The notes below the pieces were generated by a model. That model was not told the origin of the DNA. It saw only the letters and a program-made list of their open reading frames with translations, and did no database searches. Shown here in pieces: positions 41,549 to 57,800 of a DNA stretch of 64,000 nt (the stretch's first letter is position 1; every line of letters starts with the position of its first letter). A program made the translations under genes and the position numbers. The stretch is from Ptiloglossa arizonensis (Eukaryota > Arthropoda > Insecta > Hymenoptera > Colletidae), in assembly GCF_051014685.1 (NCBI RefSeq), contig NW_027479388.1, positions 1 through 64,000 on the forward strand. Direction: 5' to 3'.

Positions 41549-44500
41549 ATGCGTTATACGTTATACGATATACGTTATACGTTATACGGTATACGATATA
41601 CGTTATGCGTTATACGTTTTACGTTATACGTTATACGTTATACGTTATACGTTATACGTTATACGTTATACGTTATACGTTATACGGTATACGTTATACG
41701 TTATACGTTATACGTTATACGTTATACGTTATACGTTATACGTTATACGTTATACGATATACGTTATACGTTATACGTTATACGTTATACGTCATAGGTT
41801 ATACGTTATACGTTATTCTTTATGCGTTATACGTTATACGATATACGTTATACGTTATACGTTATACGTTATACGTTATACGTTATACGTTATACGTTAT
41901 ACGTTATACGTTATACGTTATACGTTATACGTTATACGTTATACGTTATACGTCATAGGTTATACGTTATACGTTATTCTTTATGCGTTATACGTTATAC
42001 GTCATAGGTTATACGCTATACGTTATTCTTTATGCGTTATACGTTATACGATATACGTTATACGTTATACGGTATACGATATACGTTATGCGTTATACGT
42101 TTTACGTTATACGTTATACGTTATACGTTATACGTTATACGTTATACGTTATACGTTATACGTTCTACGTTATACGATATACGTTATTCTTTATGCGTTA
42201 TACGTTATACGATATACGTTATACGTTATACGTTATACGTTATACGTTATACGTTATACGTTATACGGTATACGTTATACGTTATACGTTATACGTTATA
42301 CGTTATACGTTATACGTCATACGTTATACGTTATACGTTATACGTTATACGTTATGCGTTATACGTTTTACGTTATTCGTTATACGTTATACGTTATACG
42401 TTATACGTTATACGTTATACGTTATACGTTATACGTTATACGTTATACGTTATACGTTATACGTTATACGTTATACGTTATACGTTATACGTTATACGTT
42501 ATACGTTATACGTTATACGTTATACGTTATACGTTATACGTTATACGTTATACGTTATACGTTATACGTTATACGTTATACGTCATAGGTTATACGTTAT
42601 ACGTTATTCTTTATGCGTTATACGTTATACGTCATAGGTTATACGCTATACGTTATTCTTTATGCGTTATACGTTATACGATATACGTTATACGTTATAC
42701 GGTATACGATATACGTTATGCGTTATACGTTTTACGTTATACGTTATACGTTATACGATATACGTTATACGTTATACGTTATACGTTATACGTCATAGGT
42801 TATACGTTATACGTTATTCTTTATGCGTTATACGTTATACGATATACGTTATACGTTATACGTTATACGTTATACGTTATACGTTATACGTTATACGTTA
42901 TACGTTATACGGTATACGTTATACGTTATACGTTATACGTTATACGTTATACGTTATACGTCATACGTTATACGTTATACGTTATACGTTATACGTTATG
43001 CGTTATACGTTTTACGTTATTCGTTATACGTTATACGTTATACGTTATTCTTTATACGTTATACGTTATACGTTATTCTTTATACGTCATACGTTATACG
43101 TTTTACGATATACGTTATACGTCATAGGTTATACGTTATACGTTTTACGTTATACGTTATACGTTATACGTTATACGTTATACGTTATACGTTATACGTT
43201 ATACGTTATACGTTATACGTTATACGGTATACGTTATACGTTATACGTTATACGTTATACGTTATACGTTATACGTTATACGTTATTCTTTATGCGTTAT
43301 ACGTTATACGATATACGTTATACGTTATACGTCATAGGTTATACGTTATACGTTATACGTTATACGTTATACGTTATACGTTATACGTTATACGATATAC
43401 GTTATACGTTATACGTTATACGTTATACGTCATAGGTTATACGTTATACGTTATTCTTTATGCGTTATACGTTATACGATATACGTTATACGTTATACGT
43501 TATACGTTATACGTTATACGTTATACGTTATACGTTATACGTTATACGTTATACGTTATACGTTATACGTTATACGTTATACGTTATACGTTATACGTCA
43601 TAGGTTATACGTTATACGTTATTCTTTATGCGTTATACGTTATACGTCATAGGTTATACGCTATACGTTATTCTTTATGCGTTATACGTTATACGATATA
43701 CGTTATACGTTATACGGTATACGATATACGTTATGCGTTATACGTTTTACGTTATACGTTATACGTTATACGTTATACGTTATACGTTATACGTTATACG
43801 TTATACGTTATACGGTATACGTTATACGTTATACGTTATACGTTATACGTTATACGTTATACGTTATACGTTATACGTTATACGATATACGTTATACGTT
43901 ATACGTTATACGTTATACGTCATAGGTTATACGTTATACGTTATTCTTTATGCGTTATACGTTATACGATATACGTTATACGTTATACGTTATACGTTAT
44001 ACGTTATACGTTATACGTTATACGTTATACGTTATACGTTATACGTTATACGTTATACGTTATACGTTATACGTTATACGTTATACGTTATACGTCATAG
44101 GTTATACGTTATACGTTATTCTTTATGCGTTATACGTTATACGTCATAGGTTATACGCTATACGTTATTCTTTATGCGTTATACGTTATACGATATACGT
44201 TATACGTTATACGGTATACGATATACGTTATGCGTTATACGTTTTACGTTATACGTTATACGTTATACGTTATACGTTATACGTTATACGTTATACGTTA
44301 TACGTTCTACGTTATACGATATACGTTATTCTTTATGCGTTATACGTTATACGATATACGTTATACGTTATACGTTATACGTTATACGTTATACGTTATA
44401 CGTTATACGGTATACGTTATACGTTATACGTTATACGTTATACGTTATACGTTATACGTCATACGTTATACGTTATACGTTATACGTTATACGTTATGCG

Positions 44501-46600
44501 TTATACGTTTTACGTTATTCGTTATACGTTATACGTTATACGTTATACGTTATACGTTATACGTTATACGTTATACGTTATACGTTATACGTTATACGTT
44601 ATACGTTATACGTTATACGTTATACGTTATACGTTATACGTTATACGTTATACGTTATACGTTATACGTTATACGTTATACGTTATACGTTATACGTTAT
44701 ACGTTATACGTTATACGTTATACGTCATAGGTTATACGTTATACGTTATTCTTTATGCGTTATACGTTATACGTCATAGGTTATACGCTATACGTTATTC
44801 TTTATGCGTTATACGTTATACGATATACGTTATACGTTATACGGTATACGATATACGTTATGCGTTATACGTTTTACGTTATACGTTATACGTTATACGA
44901 TATACGTTATACGTTATACGTTATACGTTATACGTCATAGGTTATACGTTATACGTTATTCTTTATGCGTTATACGTTATACGATATACGTTATACGTTA
45001 TACGTTATACGTTATACGTTATACGTTATACGTTATACGTTATACGTTATACGGTATACGTTATACGTTATACGTTATACGTTATACGTTATACGTTATA
45101 CGTCATACGTTATACGTTATACGTTATACGTTATACGTTATGCGTTATACGTTTTACGTTATTCGTTATACGTTATACGTTATACGTTATTCTTTATACG
45201 TTATACGTTATACGTTATTCTTTATACGTCATACGTTATACGTTTTACGATATACGTTATACGTCATAGGTTATACGTTATACGTTTTACGTTATACGTT
45301 ATACGTTATACGTTATACGTTATACGTTATACGTTATACGTTATACGTTATACGTTATACGTTATACGGTATACGTTATACGTTATACGTTATACGTTAT
45401 ACGTTATACGTTATACGTTATACGTTATTCTTTATGCGTTATACGTTATACGATATACGTTATACGTTATACGTCATAGGTTATACGTTATACGTTATAC
45501 GTTATACGTTATACGTTATACGTTATACGTTATACGATATACGTTATACGTTATACGTTATACGTTATACGTCATAGGTTATACGTTATACGTTATTCTT
45601 TATGCGTTATACGTTATACGATATACGTTATACGTTATACGTTATACGTTATACGTTATACGTTATACGTTATACGTTATACGTTATACGTTATACGTTA
45701 TACGTTATACGTTATACGTTATACGTTATACGTTATACGTCATAGGTTATACGTTATACGTTATTCTTTATGCGTTATACGTTATACGTCATAGGTTATA
45801 CGCTATACGTTATTCTTTATGCGTTATACGTTATACGATATACGTTATACGTTATACGGTATACGATATACGTTATGCGTTATACGTTTTACGTTATACG
45901 TTATACGTTATACGTTATACGTTATACGTTATACGTTATACGTTATACGTTATACGGTATACGTTATACGTTATACGTTATACGTTATACGTTATACGTT
46001 ATACGTTATACGTTATACGTTATACGATATACGTTATACGTTATACGTTATACGTTATACGTCATAGGTTATACGTTATACGTTATTCTTTATGCGTTAT
46101 ACGTTATACGATATACGTTATACGTTATACGTTATACGTTATACGTTATACGTTATACGTTATACGTTATACGTTATACGTTATACGTTATACGTTATAC
46201 GTTATACGTTATACGTTATACGTTATACGTCATAGGTTATACGTTATACGTTATTCTTTATGCGTTATACGTTATACGTCATAGGTTATACGCTATACGT
46301 TATTCTTTATGCGTTATACGTTATACGATATACGTTATACGTTATACGGTATACGATATACGTTATGCGTTATACGTTTTACGTTATACGTTATACGTTA
46401 TACGTTATACGTTATACGTTATACGTTATACGTTATACGTTCTACGTTATACGATATACGTTATTCTTTATGCGTTATACGTTATACGATATACGTTATA
46501 CGTTATACGTTATACGTTATACGTTATACGTTATACGTTATACGGTATACGTTATACGTTATACGTTATACGTTATACGTTATACGTTATACGTCATACG
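41549..46600 (+). repeat. ~2.14-kb higher-order repeat, between two and three copies
   Basis: Landmarks at 41549, 43677 and 45819 (spacings 2128 and 2142 bp, 304 and 306 units) begin the same ordered series of variants. Those at 41983, 42613, 42823 and 43628 recur at 44125, 44755, 44965 and 45770, all at 2142 bp. A third, incomplete copy starts at 45819 and is rearranged after about 46.6 kb. This segment is rich in TCATAGG followed by TTATTCT and TTATGCG, and it lacks the TTCTTCG cassette. Confidence 0.8.
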
Positions 46601-47764
46601 TTATACGTTATACGTTATACGTTATACGTTATACGTTATACGTTATACGGTATACGTTATACGTTATACGTTATACGTTATACGTTATTCTTTATGCGTT
46701 ATACGTTATACGATATACGTTATACGTTATACGGTATACGATATACGTTATGCGTTATACGTTTTACGTTATACGTTATACGTTATACGATATACGTTAT
46801 ACGTTATACGTTATACGTTATACGTCATAGGTTATACGTTATACGTTATTCTTTATGCGTTATACGTTATACGATATACGTTATACGTTATACGTTATAC
46901 GTTATACGTTATACGTTATACGTTATACGGTATACGTTATACGTTATACGTTATACGTTATACGTTATACGTTATACGTCATACGTTATACGTTATACGT
47001 TATACGTTATACGTTATGCGTTATACGTTTTACGTTATTCGTTATACGTTATACGTTATACGTTATACGTTATACGTTATTCTTTATGCGTAATACGTTA
47101 TACGATATACGTTATACGTTATACGGTATACGATATACGTTATGCGTTATACGTTTTACGTTATACGTTATAAGTTATACGTTATACGTTATACGTTATA
47201 CGTTATACGTTATACGTTATACGGTATACGTTATACGTTATACGTTATACGTTATACGTTATACGTTATACGTTATACGTTATACGTTATACGATATACG
47301 TTATACGTTATACGTTATACGTTATACGTCATAGGTTATACGTTATACGTTATTCTTTATGCGTTATACGTTATACGATATACGTTATACGTTATACGTT
47401 ATACGTTATACGTTATACGTTATACGTTATACGTTATACGTTATACGTTATACGTTATACGTTATACGTTATACGTTATACGTTATACGTTATACGTTAT
47501 ACGTTATACGTTATACGTTATACGTTATACGTTATACGTTATACGTGATACGTTATACGTTATACGTTATAGGTTATACGTTATACGTTATACGTTATAC
47601 GTTATACGTTATACGTTATACGTTATACGTTATACGTTATACGTTATACGTTATACGTTATACGTTATACGTTATACGTTATACGTTATACGTTCTACGT
47701 TATACGATATACGTTATACGTTATTCGTTATACGTTCTTCGTTACACGTTATACGTTATACGTT

Positions 47765-50700
47765 ATGCGTTATACGTTATACGTTATGCGTTACACGTTA
47801 TACGTTTTACGTTATTCGTTATACGTTATACGTTATACGTTATTCTTTATACGTTATACGTTATACGTTATTCTTTATACGTCATACGTTATACGTTTTA
47901 CGATATACGTTATAAGTTATACGTTATACGTTATACGGTATACGTTATACGTTATACGTTATACGTTGTACGTTAAACGTTATACGTTCTACGTTATACG
48001 ATATACGTTATACGTTATTCGTTACACGTCCTATGTTACACGTTATACGTTATACGTTATACGTTCTACGTTATACGATATACGTTATACGTTATTCGTT
48101 ATACGTTCTTCGTTACACGTTATACGTTATACGTTATGCGTTATACGTTTTACGTTATTCGTTATACGTTATACGTTATACGTTATACGTTATACGTTTT
48201 ACGATATACGTTATACGTTATACGTTCTACGTTATACGTAATATGTAATGCGTCATACGTTTTACGTTATTCGTTATACGTTATACGTTATACGTTATAC
48301 GTTATACGTTATACGTTATACGTTATACGTTATACGTTATACGTAATACGTTATACGTTTTACGTTATACGTTATACGTTATACGTTATACGTTATACGT
48401 TATACGTTATACGTTATACATTTTACGATATACGTTATACGTTATACGTTCTACGTTATACGTAATATGTAATGCGTCATACGTTTTACGTTATTCGTTA
48501 TACGTTATACGTTATACGTTATACGTTATACGTTATACGTTATACGTAATATGTAATGCGTCATACGTTTTACGTTATTCGTTATACGTTATACGTTATA
48601 CGTTATACGTTATACGTTATACGTTATACGTTATACGTTATACGTTATACGTAATACGTTATACGTTTTACGTTATACGTTATACGTTATACGTTATACG
48701 TTATACGTTATACGTTATACGTTATACATTTTACGATATACGTTATACGTTATACGTTCTACGTTATACGTAATATGTAATGCGTCATACGTTTTACGTT
48801 ATTCGTTTTACGTTATACGTTATACGATATACGTTATACGTTATACGTTATACGTTATACGTTATACGTTATACGTTATACGTTATACGTTATACGTTAT
48901 ACGTTATACGTTATACGTTATACGATATACGTTATACGTTATTCGTTATACGTTCTTCGTTACACGTTATACGTTATACGTTATGCGTTATACGTTTTAC
49001 GTTATTCGTTATACGTTATACGTTATACGTTATTCTTTATACGTTATACGTTATACGTTATTCTTTATACGTCATACGTTATACGTTTTACGATATACGT
49101 TATACGTCATAGGTTATACGTTATACGTTATACGTTATACGTTATACGTTTTACGTTATACGTTATTCGTTATACGTTATACGTTATACGTTATACGTTA
49201 TACGTTATACGTTATACGTTATACGATATACGTTATACGTTATACGTTATACGTTATACGTTATACGTTATTCTTTATACGTTATACGTTATACGTTCTT
49301 CGTTACAGGTTATACGTTATACGTTATGCGTTATACGTTATACGTTATGCGTTACACGTTATACGTTTTACGTTATTCGTTATACGTTATACGTTATACG
49401 TTATTCTTTATACGTTATACGTTATACGTTATTCTTTATACGTCATACGTTATACGTTTTACGATATACGTTATAAGTTATACGTTATACGTTATACGGT
49501 ATACGTTATACGTTATACGTTATACGTTGTACGTTATACGTTATACGTTAAACGGTATACGTTATACGTTATACGTTATACGTTATACGTTATACGTTAT
49601 ACGTTATACGTTATACGTTTTACGATATACGTTATACGTTATACGTTCTACGTTATACGATATACCTTATACGTTATTCGTTATACGTTCTTTGTTACAC
49701 GTTATACGTTATACGTTGTGCGTTATACGTTATACGTTTTACGTTATTCGTTATACGTTATACGTTATACGTTATTCTTTATACGTTATACGTTATACGT
49801 TATTCTTTATACGTCATACGTTATACGTTTTACGATATACGTTATAAGTTATACGTTATACGTTATACGGTATACGTTATACGTTATACGTTATACGTTA
49901 TACGTTATACGTTATACGTTATACGTTATACGTTATACGTTATACGTTATGCGTTATACGTTTTACGTTATACGTTATTCGTTATACGTTATACGTTATA
50001 CGTTATACGTTATACGTTATACGTTATACGTTATACGTTATACGATATACGTTATACGTTATACGTTATACGTTATACGTCATAGGTTATACGTTATACG
50101 TTATTCTTTATGCGTTATACGTTATACGATATACGTTATACGTTATACGGTATACGATATACGTTATGCGTTATACGTTTTACGTTAAACGTTATACCTT
50201 ATACGTTATACGTTATACGTTATACGTTATACGTTATACGTTATTCGTTATACGTTATACGTTACATGTTAATCGTTATACGTTTTACGTTATTCGTTAT
50301 ACGTTCTTCGTTACACGTTATACGTTATACGTTATGCGTTATACGTTTTACGTTATTCGTGATACGTCATACGTTATACGTCATACGGTATACGTTATAC
50401 GTTATACGTTATACGTTATACGTTATACGTTACACGTTATACGTTATACGTTATACGTTATACGTTATACGTTATACGTCATACGTTATACGTTATACGT
50501 TATACGTTATACGTTATACGTTATACGATATACGTTATACGTTATACGTTATACGTCATAGGTTATACGCTATACGTTATTCTTTATGCGTTATACGTTA
50601 TACGATATACGTTATACGTTATACGGTATACGATATACGTTATGCGTTATACGTTTTACGTTATTCGTTATACGTTATACGTTATACGTTATACGTTATA

Positions 50701-53700
50701 CGTTATTCTTTATGCGTAATACGTTATACGATATACGTTATACGTTATACGGTATACGATATACGTTATGCGTTATACGTTTTACGTTATACGTTATACG
50801 TTATACGTTATACGTTGTACGTTATACGTTATACGTTATACGTTATACGTTATACGGTATACGTTATACGTTATACGTTATACGTTATACGTTATACGTT
50901 ATACGTTATACGTTATACGTTATACGTTATACGATATACGTTATACGTTATACGTTATACGTTATACGTCATAGGTTATACGTTATACGTTATTCTTTAT
51001 GCGTTATACGTTATACGATATACGTTATACGTTATACGTTATACGTTATACGTTATACGTTATACGTTATACGTTATACGTTATACGTTATACGTTATAC
51101 GTTATACGTTATACGTTATACGTTATACGTTATACGTTATACGTTATACGTTATACGTTATACGTTATACGTTATACGTTATACGTTATACGTTATACGT
51201 TATACGTTATACGTTATACGTTCTACGTTATACGATATACGTTATACGTTATTCGTTATACGTTCTTCGTTACACGTTATACGTTATACGTTATGCGTTA
51301 TACGTTATACGTTATGCGTTACACGTTATACGTTTTACGTTATTCGTTATACGTTATACGTTATACGTTATTCTTTATACGTTATACGTTATACGTTATT
51401 CTTTATACGTCATACGTTATACGTTTTACGATATACGTTATAAGTTATACGTTATACGTTATACGGTATACGTTATACGTTATACGTTATACGTTGTACG
51501 TTAAACGTTATACGTTCTACGTTATACGATATACGTTATACGTTATTCGTTACACGTCCTATGTTACACGTTATACGTTATACGTTATACGTTCTACGTT
51601 ATACGATATACGTTATACGTTATTCGTTATACGTTCTTCGTTACACGTTATACGTTATACGTTATGCGTTATACGTTTTACGTTATTCGTTATACGTTAT
51701 ACGTTATACGTTATACGTTATACGTTTTACGATATACGTTATACGTTATACGTTCTACGTTATACGTAATATGTAATGCGTCATACGTTTTACGTTATTC
51801 GTTATACGTTATACGTTATACGTTATACGTTATACGTTATACGTTATACGTTATACGTTATACGTTATACGTAATACGTTATACGTTTTACGTTATACGT
51901 TATACGTTATACGTTATACGTTATACGTTATACGTTATACGTTATACATTTTACGATATACGTTATACGTTATACGTTCTACGTTATACGTAATATGTAA
52001 TGCGTCATACGTTTTACGTTATTCGTTATACGTTATACGTTATACGTTATACGTTATACGTTATACGTTATACGTAATATGTAATGCGTCATACGTTTTA
52101 CGTTATTCGTTATACGTTATACGTTATACGTTATACGTTATACGTTATACGTTATACGTTATACGTTATACGTTATACGTAATACGTTATACGTTTTACG
52201 TTATACGTTATACGTTATACGTTATATGTTATACGTTATACGTTATACGTTATACGTTATACATTTTACGATATACGTTATACGTTATACGTTCTACGTT
52301 ATACGTAATATGTAATGCGTCATACGTTTTACGTTATTCGTTTTACGTTATACGTTATACGATATACGTTATACGTTATACGTTATACGTTATACGTTAT
52401 ACGTTATACGTTATACGTTATACGTTATACGTTATACGTTATACGTTATACGTTATACGATATACGTTATACGTTATTCGTTATACGTTCTTCGTTACAC
52501 GTTATACGTTATACGTTATGCGTTATACGTTTTACGTTATTCGTTATACGTTATACGTTATACGTTATTCTTTATACGTTATACGTTATACGTTATTCTT
52601 TATACGTCATACGTTATACGTTTTACGATATACGTTATACGTCATAGGTTATACGTTATACGTTATACGTTATACGTTATACGTTTTACGTTATACGTTA
52701 TTCGTTATACGTTATACGTTATACGTTATACGTTATACGTTATACGTTATACGTTATACGATATACGTTATACGTTATACGTTATACGTTATACGTTATT
52801 CTTTATACGTTATACGTTATACGTTCTTCGTTACAGGTTATACGTTATACGTTATGCGTTATACGTTATACGTTATGCGTTACACGTTATACGTTTTACG
52901 TTATTCGTTATACGTTATACGTTATACGTTATTCTTTATACGTTATACGTTATACGTTATTCTTTATACGTCATACGTTATACGTTTTACGATATACGTT
53001 ATAAGTTATACGTTATACGTTATACGGTATACGTTATACGTTATACGTTATACGTTGTACGTTATACGTTATACGTTAAACGGTATACGTTATACGTTAT
53101 ACGTTATACGTTATACGTTATACGTTATACGTTATACGTTATACGTTTTACGATATACGTTATACGTTATACGTTCTACGTTATACGATATACCTTATAC
53201 GTTATTCGTTATACGTTCTTTGTTACACGTTATACGTTATACGTTGTGCGTTATACGTTATACGTTTTACGTTATTCGTTATACGTTATACGTTATACGT
53301 TATTCTTTATACGTTATACGTTATACGTTATTCTTTATACGTCATACGTTATACGTTTTACGATATACGTTATAAGTTATACGTTATACGTTATACGGTA
53401 CACGTTATACGTTATACGTTATACGTTATACGTTATACGTTATACGTTATACGTTATACGTTATACGTTATGCGTTATACGTTTTACGTTATACGTTATT
53501 CGTTATACGTTATACGTTATACGTTATACGTTATACGTTATACGTTATACGTTATACGTTATACGATATACGTTATACGTTATACGTTATACGTTATACG
53601 TCATAGGTTATACGTTATACGTTATTCTTTATGCGTTATACGTTATACGATATACGTTATACGTTATACGGTATACGATATACGTTATGCGTTATACGTT

Positions 53701-54840
53701 TTACGTTATACGTTATACCTTATACGTTATACGTTATACGTTATACGTTATACGTTATACGTTATTCGTTATACGTTATACGTTACATGTTAATCGTTAT
53801 ACGTTTTACGTTATTCGTTATACGTTCTTCGTTACACGTTATACGTTATACGTTATGCGTTATACGTTTTACGTTATTCGTGATACGTCATACGTTATAC
53901 GTCATACGGTATACGTTATACGTTATACGTTATACGTTATACGTTATACGTTACACGTTATACGTTATACGTTATACGTTATACGTTATACGTTATACGT
54001 CATACGTTATACGTTATACGTTATACGTTATACGTTATACGTTATACGATATACGTTATACGTTATACGTTATACGTCATAGGTTATACGCTATACGTTA
54101 TTCTTTATGCGTTATACGTTATACGATATACGTTATACGTTATACGGTATACGATATACGTTATGCGTTATACGTTTTACGTTATTCGTTATACGTTATA
54201 CGTTATACGTTATACGTTATACGTTATTCTTTATGCGTAATACGTTATACGATATACGTTATACGTTATACGGTATACGATATACGTTATGCGTTATACG
54301 TTTTACGTTATACGTTATACGTTATACGTTATACGTTGTACGTTATACGTTATACGTTATACGTTATACGTTATACGGTATACGTTATACGTTATACGTT
54401 ATACGTTATACGTTATACGTTATACGTTATACGTTATACGTTATACGATATACGTTATACGTTATACGTTATACGTTATACGTCATAGGTTATACGTTAT
54501 ACGTTATTCTTTATGCGTTATACGTTATACGATATACGTTATACGTTATACGTTATACGTTATACGTTATACGTTATACGTTATACGTTATACGTTATAC
54601 GTTATACGTTATACGTTATACGTTATACGTTATACGTTATACGTTATACGTTATACGTTATACGTTATACGTTATACGTGATACGTTATACGTTATACGT
54701 TATAGGTTATACGTTATACGTTATACGTTATACGTTATACGTTATACGTTATACGTTATACGTTATACGTTATACGTTATACGTTATACGTTATACGTTA
54801 TACGTTATACGTTATACGTTATACGTTATACGTTATACGT
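47765..54840 (+). repeat. Tandem ~3.52-kb satellite duplication
   Basis: Landmarks 47765, 48033, 48136, 48780, 49326, 50110, 50586 and 50999 recur at 51293, 51561, 51664, 52315, 52861, 53631, 54107 and 54513. Offsets step through 3528, 3535, 3521 and 3514 bp (504, 505, 503 and 502 units). Between copies only a few whole heptamers were gained or lost. Confidence 0.8.
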
Positions 54841-57800
54841 TCTACGTTATACGATATACGTTATACGTTATTCGTTATACGTTCTTCGTTACACGTTATA
54901 CGTTATACGTTATGCGTTATACGTTATTCGTTATACGTTCTTCGTTACACGTTATACGTTACACGTTATGCGTTATACGTTTTACGTTATTCGTTATACG
55001 TTATACGTTATACGTTATACGTTATACGTTATACGTTTTACGATATACGTTATACGTTATACGTTCTACGTTATACGTAATATGTAATGCGTCATACGTT
55101 TTACGTTATTCCTTATACGTTATACGTTATACGTTATACGTTATACGTTATACGTTATACGTTATACGTTATACGTTATACGTTATACGTAATACGTTAT
55201 ACGTTTTACGTTATACGTTATACGTTATACGTTATACGTTATACGTTATACGTTATACGTTATACGTTATACGTTATACGTTATACATTTTACGATATAC
55301 GTTATACGTTATACGTTCTACGTTATACGTAATATGTAATGCGTCATACGTTTTACGTTATTCGTTATACGTTATACGTTATACGTTATACGTTATACGT
55401 TATACGTAATATGTAATGCGTCATACGTTTTACGTTATTCGTTATAAGTTATACGTTATACGTTATACGTTATACGTTATACGTTATACGTTATACGTTA
55501 TATGTTATACGTAATACGTTATACGTTTTACGTTATACGTTATACGTTATACGTTATACGTTATACGTTATACGTTATACGTTATACATTTTACGATATA
55601 CGTTATACGTTATACGTTCTACGTTATACGTAATATGTAATGCGTCATACGTTTTACGTTATTCGTTATACGTTATACGTTATACGATATACGTTATACG
55701 TTATACGTTATACGTTATACGTTATACGTTATACGTTATACGTTATACGTTATACGTTATACGTTCTACGTTATACGATATACGTTATACGTTATTCGTT
55801 ATACGTTCTTCGTTACACGTTATACGTTATACGTTATGCGTTATACGTTTTAGGTTATTCGTTATACGTTATACGTTATACGTTATTCTTTATACGTTAT
55901 ACGTTATACGTTATTCTTTATACGTCATACGTTATACGTTTTACGATATACGTTATACGTCATAGGTTATACGTTATACGTTATACGTTATACGTTATAC
56001 GTTTTACGTTATACGTTATTCGTTATACGTTATACGTTATACGTTATACGTTATACGTTATACGTTATACGTTATACGTTATACGATATACGTTATACGT
56101 TATACGTTATACGTTATACGTTATTCTTTATACGTTATACGTTATACGTTCTTCGTTACACGTTATACGTTATACGTTATGCGTTATACGTTATACGTTA
56201 TGCGTTACACGTTATACGTTTTACGTTATTCGTTATACGTTATACGTTATACGTTATTCTTTATACGTTATACGTTATACGTTATTCTTTATACGTCATA
56301 CGTTATACGCTTTACGATATACGTTATAAGTTATACGTTATACGTTATACGGTATACGTTATACGTTATACGTTATACGTTGTACGTTATACGTTATACG
56401 TTAAACGGTATACGTTATACGTTATACGTTATACGTTATACGTTATACGTTATACGTTATACGTTATACGTTTTACGATATACGTTATACGTTATACGTT
56501 CTACGTTATACGATATACCTTATACGTTATTCGTTATACGTTCTTTGTTACACGTTATACGTTATACGTTATGCGTTATACGTTATACGTTTTACGTTAT
56601 TCGTTATACGTTATACGTTATACGTTATTCTTTATACGTTATACGTTATACGTTATTCTTTATACGTCATACGTTATACGTTTTACGATATACGTTATAA
56701 GTTATACGTTATACGTTATACGGTATACGTTATACGTTATACGTTATATGTTATACGTTATACGTTATACGTTATACGTTATACGTTATACGTTATACGT
56801 TATACGTTATACGTTATACTTTATACGTTATACGTTATACGTTATACGTTATACGTCATTGGTTATACGTTATACGTTATACGTTATACGTTATACGTTT
56901 TACGTTATACGCTATTCGTTATACGTTATACGTTATACGTTATACGTTATACGTTATACGTTATACGTTATACGATATACGTTATACGTTATACGTTATA
57001 CGTTATACGTCATAGGTTATACGTTATACGTTATTCTTTATGCGTTATACGTTATACGATATACGTTATACGTTATACGGTATACGATATACGTTATGCG
57101 TTATACGTTTTACGTTATACGTTATACCTTATACGTTATACGTTATACGTTATACGTTATACGTTATACGTTATACGTTATACGTTATACGTTATACGTT
57201 ACATGTTAATCGTTATACGTTTTACGTTATTCGTTATACGTTCTTCGTTACACGTTATACGTTATACGTTATGCGTTATACGTTTTACGTTATTCGTGAT
57301 ACGTCATACGTTATTCGTCATACGGTATACGTTATACGTTATACGTTATACGTTATACGTTATACGTTATACGTTATACGTTATACGTTAAACGTTATAC
57401 GTTATACGTTATACGTCATACGTTATACGTTATACGTTATACGTTATACGTTATACGTTATACGATATACGTTATACGTTATACGTTATACGTCATAGGT
57501 TATACGCTATACGTTATTCTTTATGCGTTATACGTTATACGATATACGTTATACGTTATACGGTATACGATATACGTTATGCGTTATACGTTTTACGTTA
57601 TACGTTATACGTTATACGTTATACGTTATACGTTATACGTTATACGTTATACGTTATACGGTATACGTTATACGTTATACGTTATACGTTATACGTTATA
57701 CGTTATACGTTATACGATATACGTTATACGTTATACGTTATACGTTATACGTCATAGGTTATACGTTATACGTTATTCTTTATGCGTTATACGTTATACG

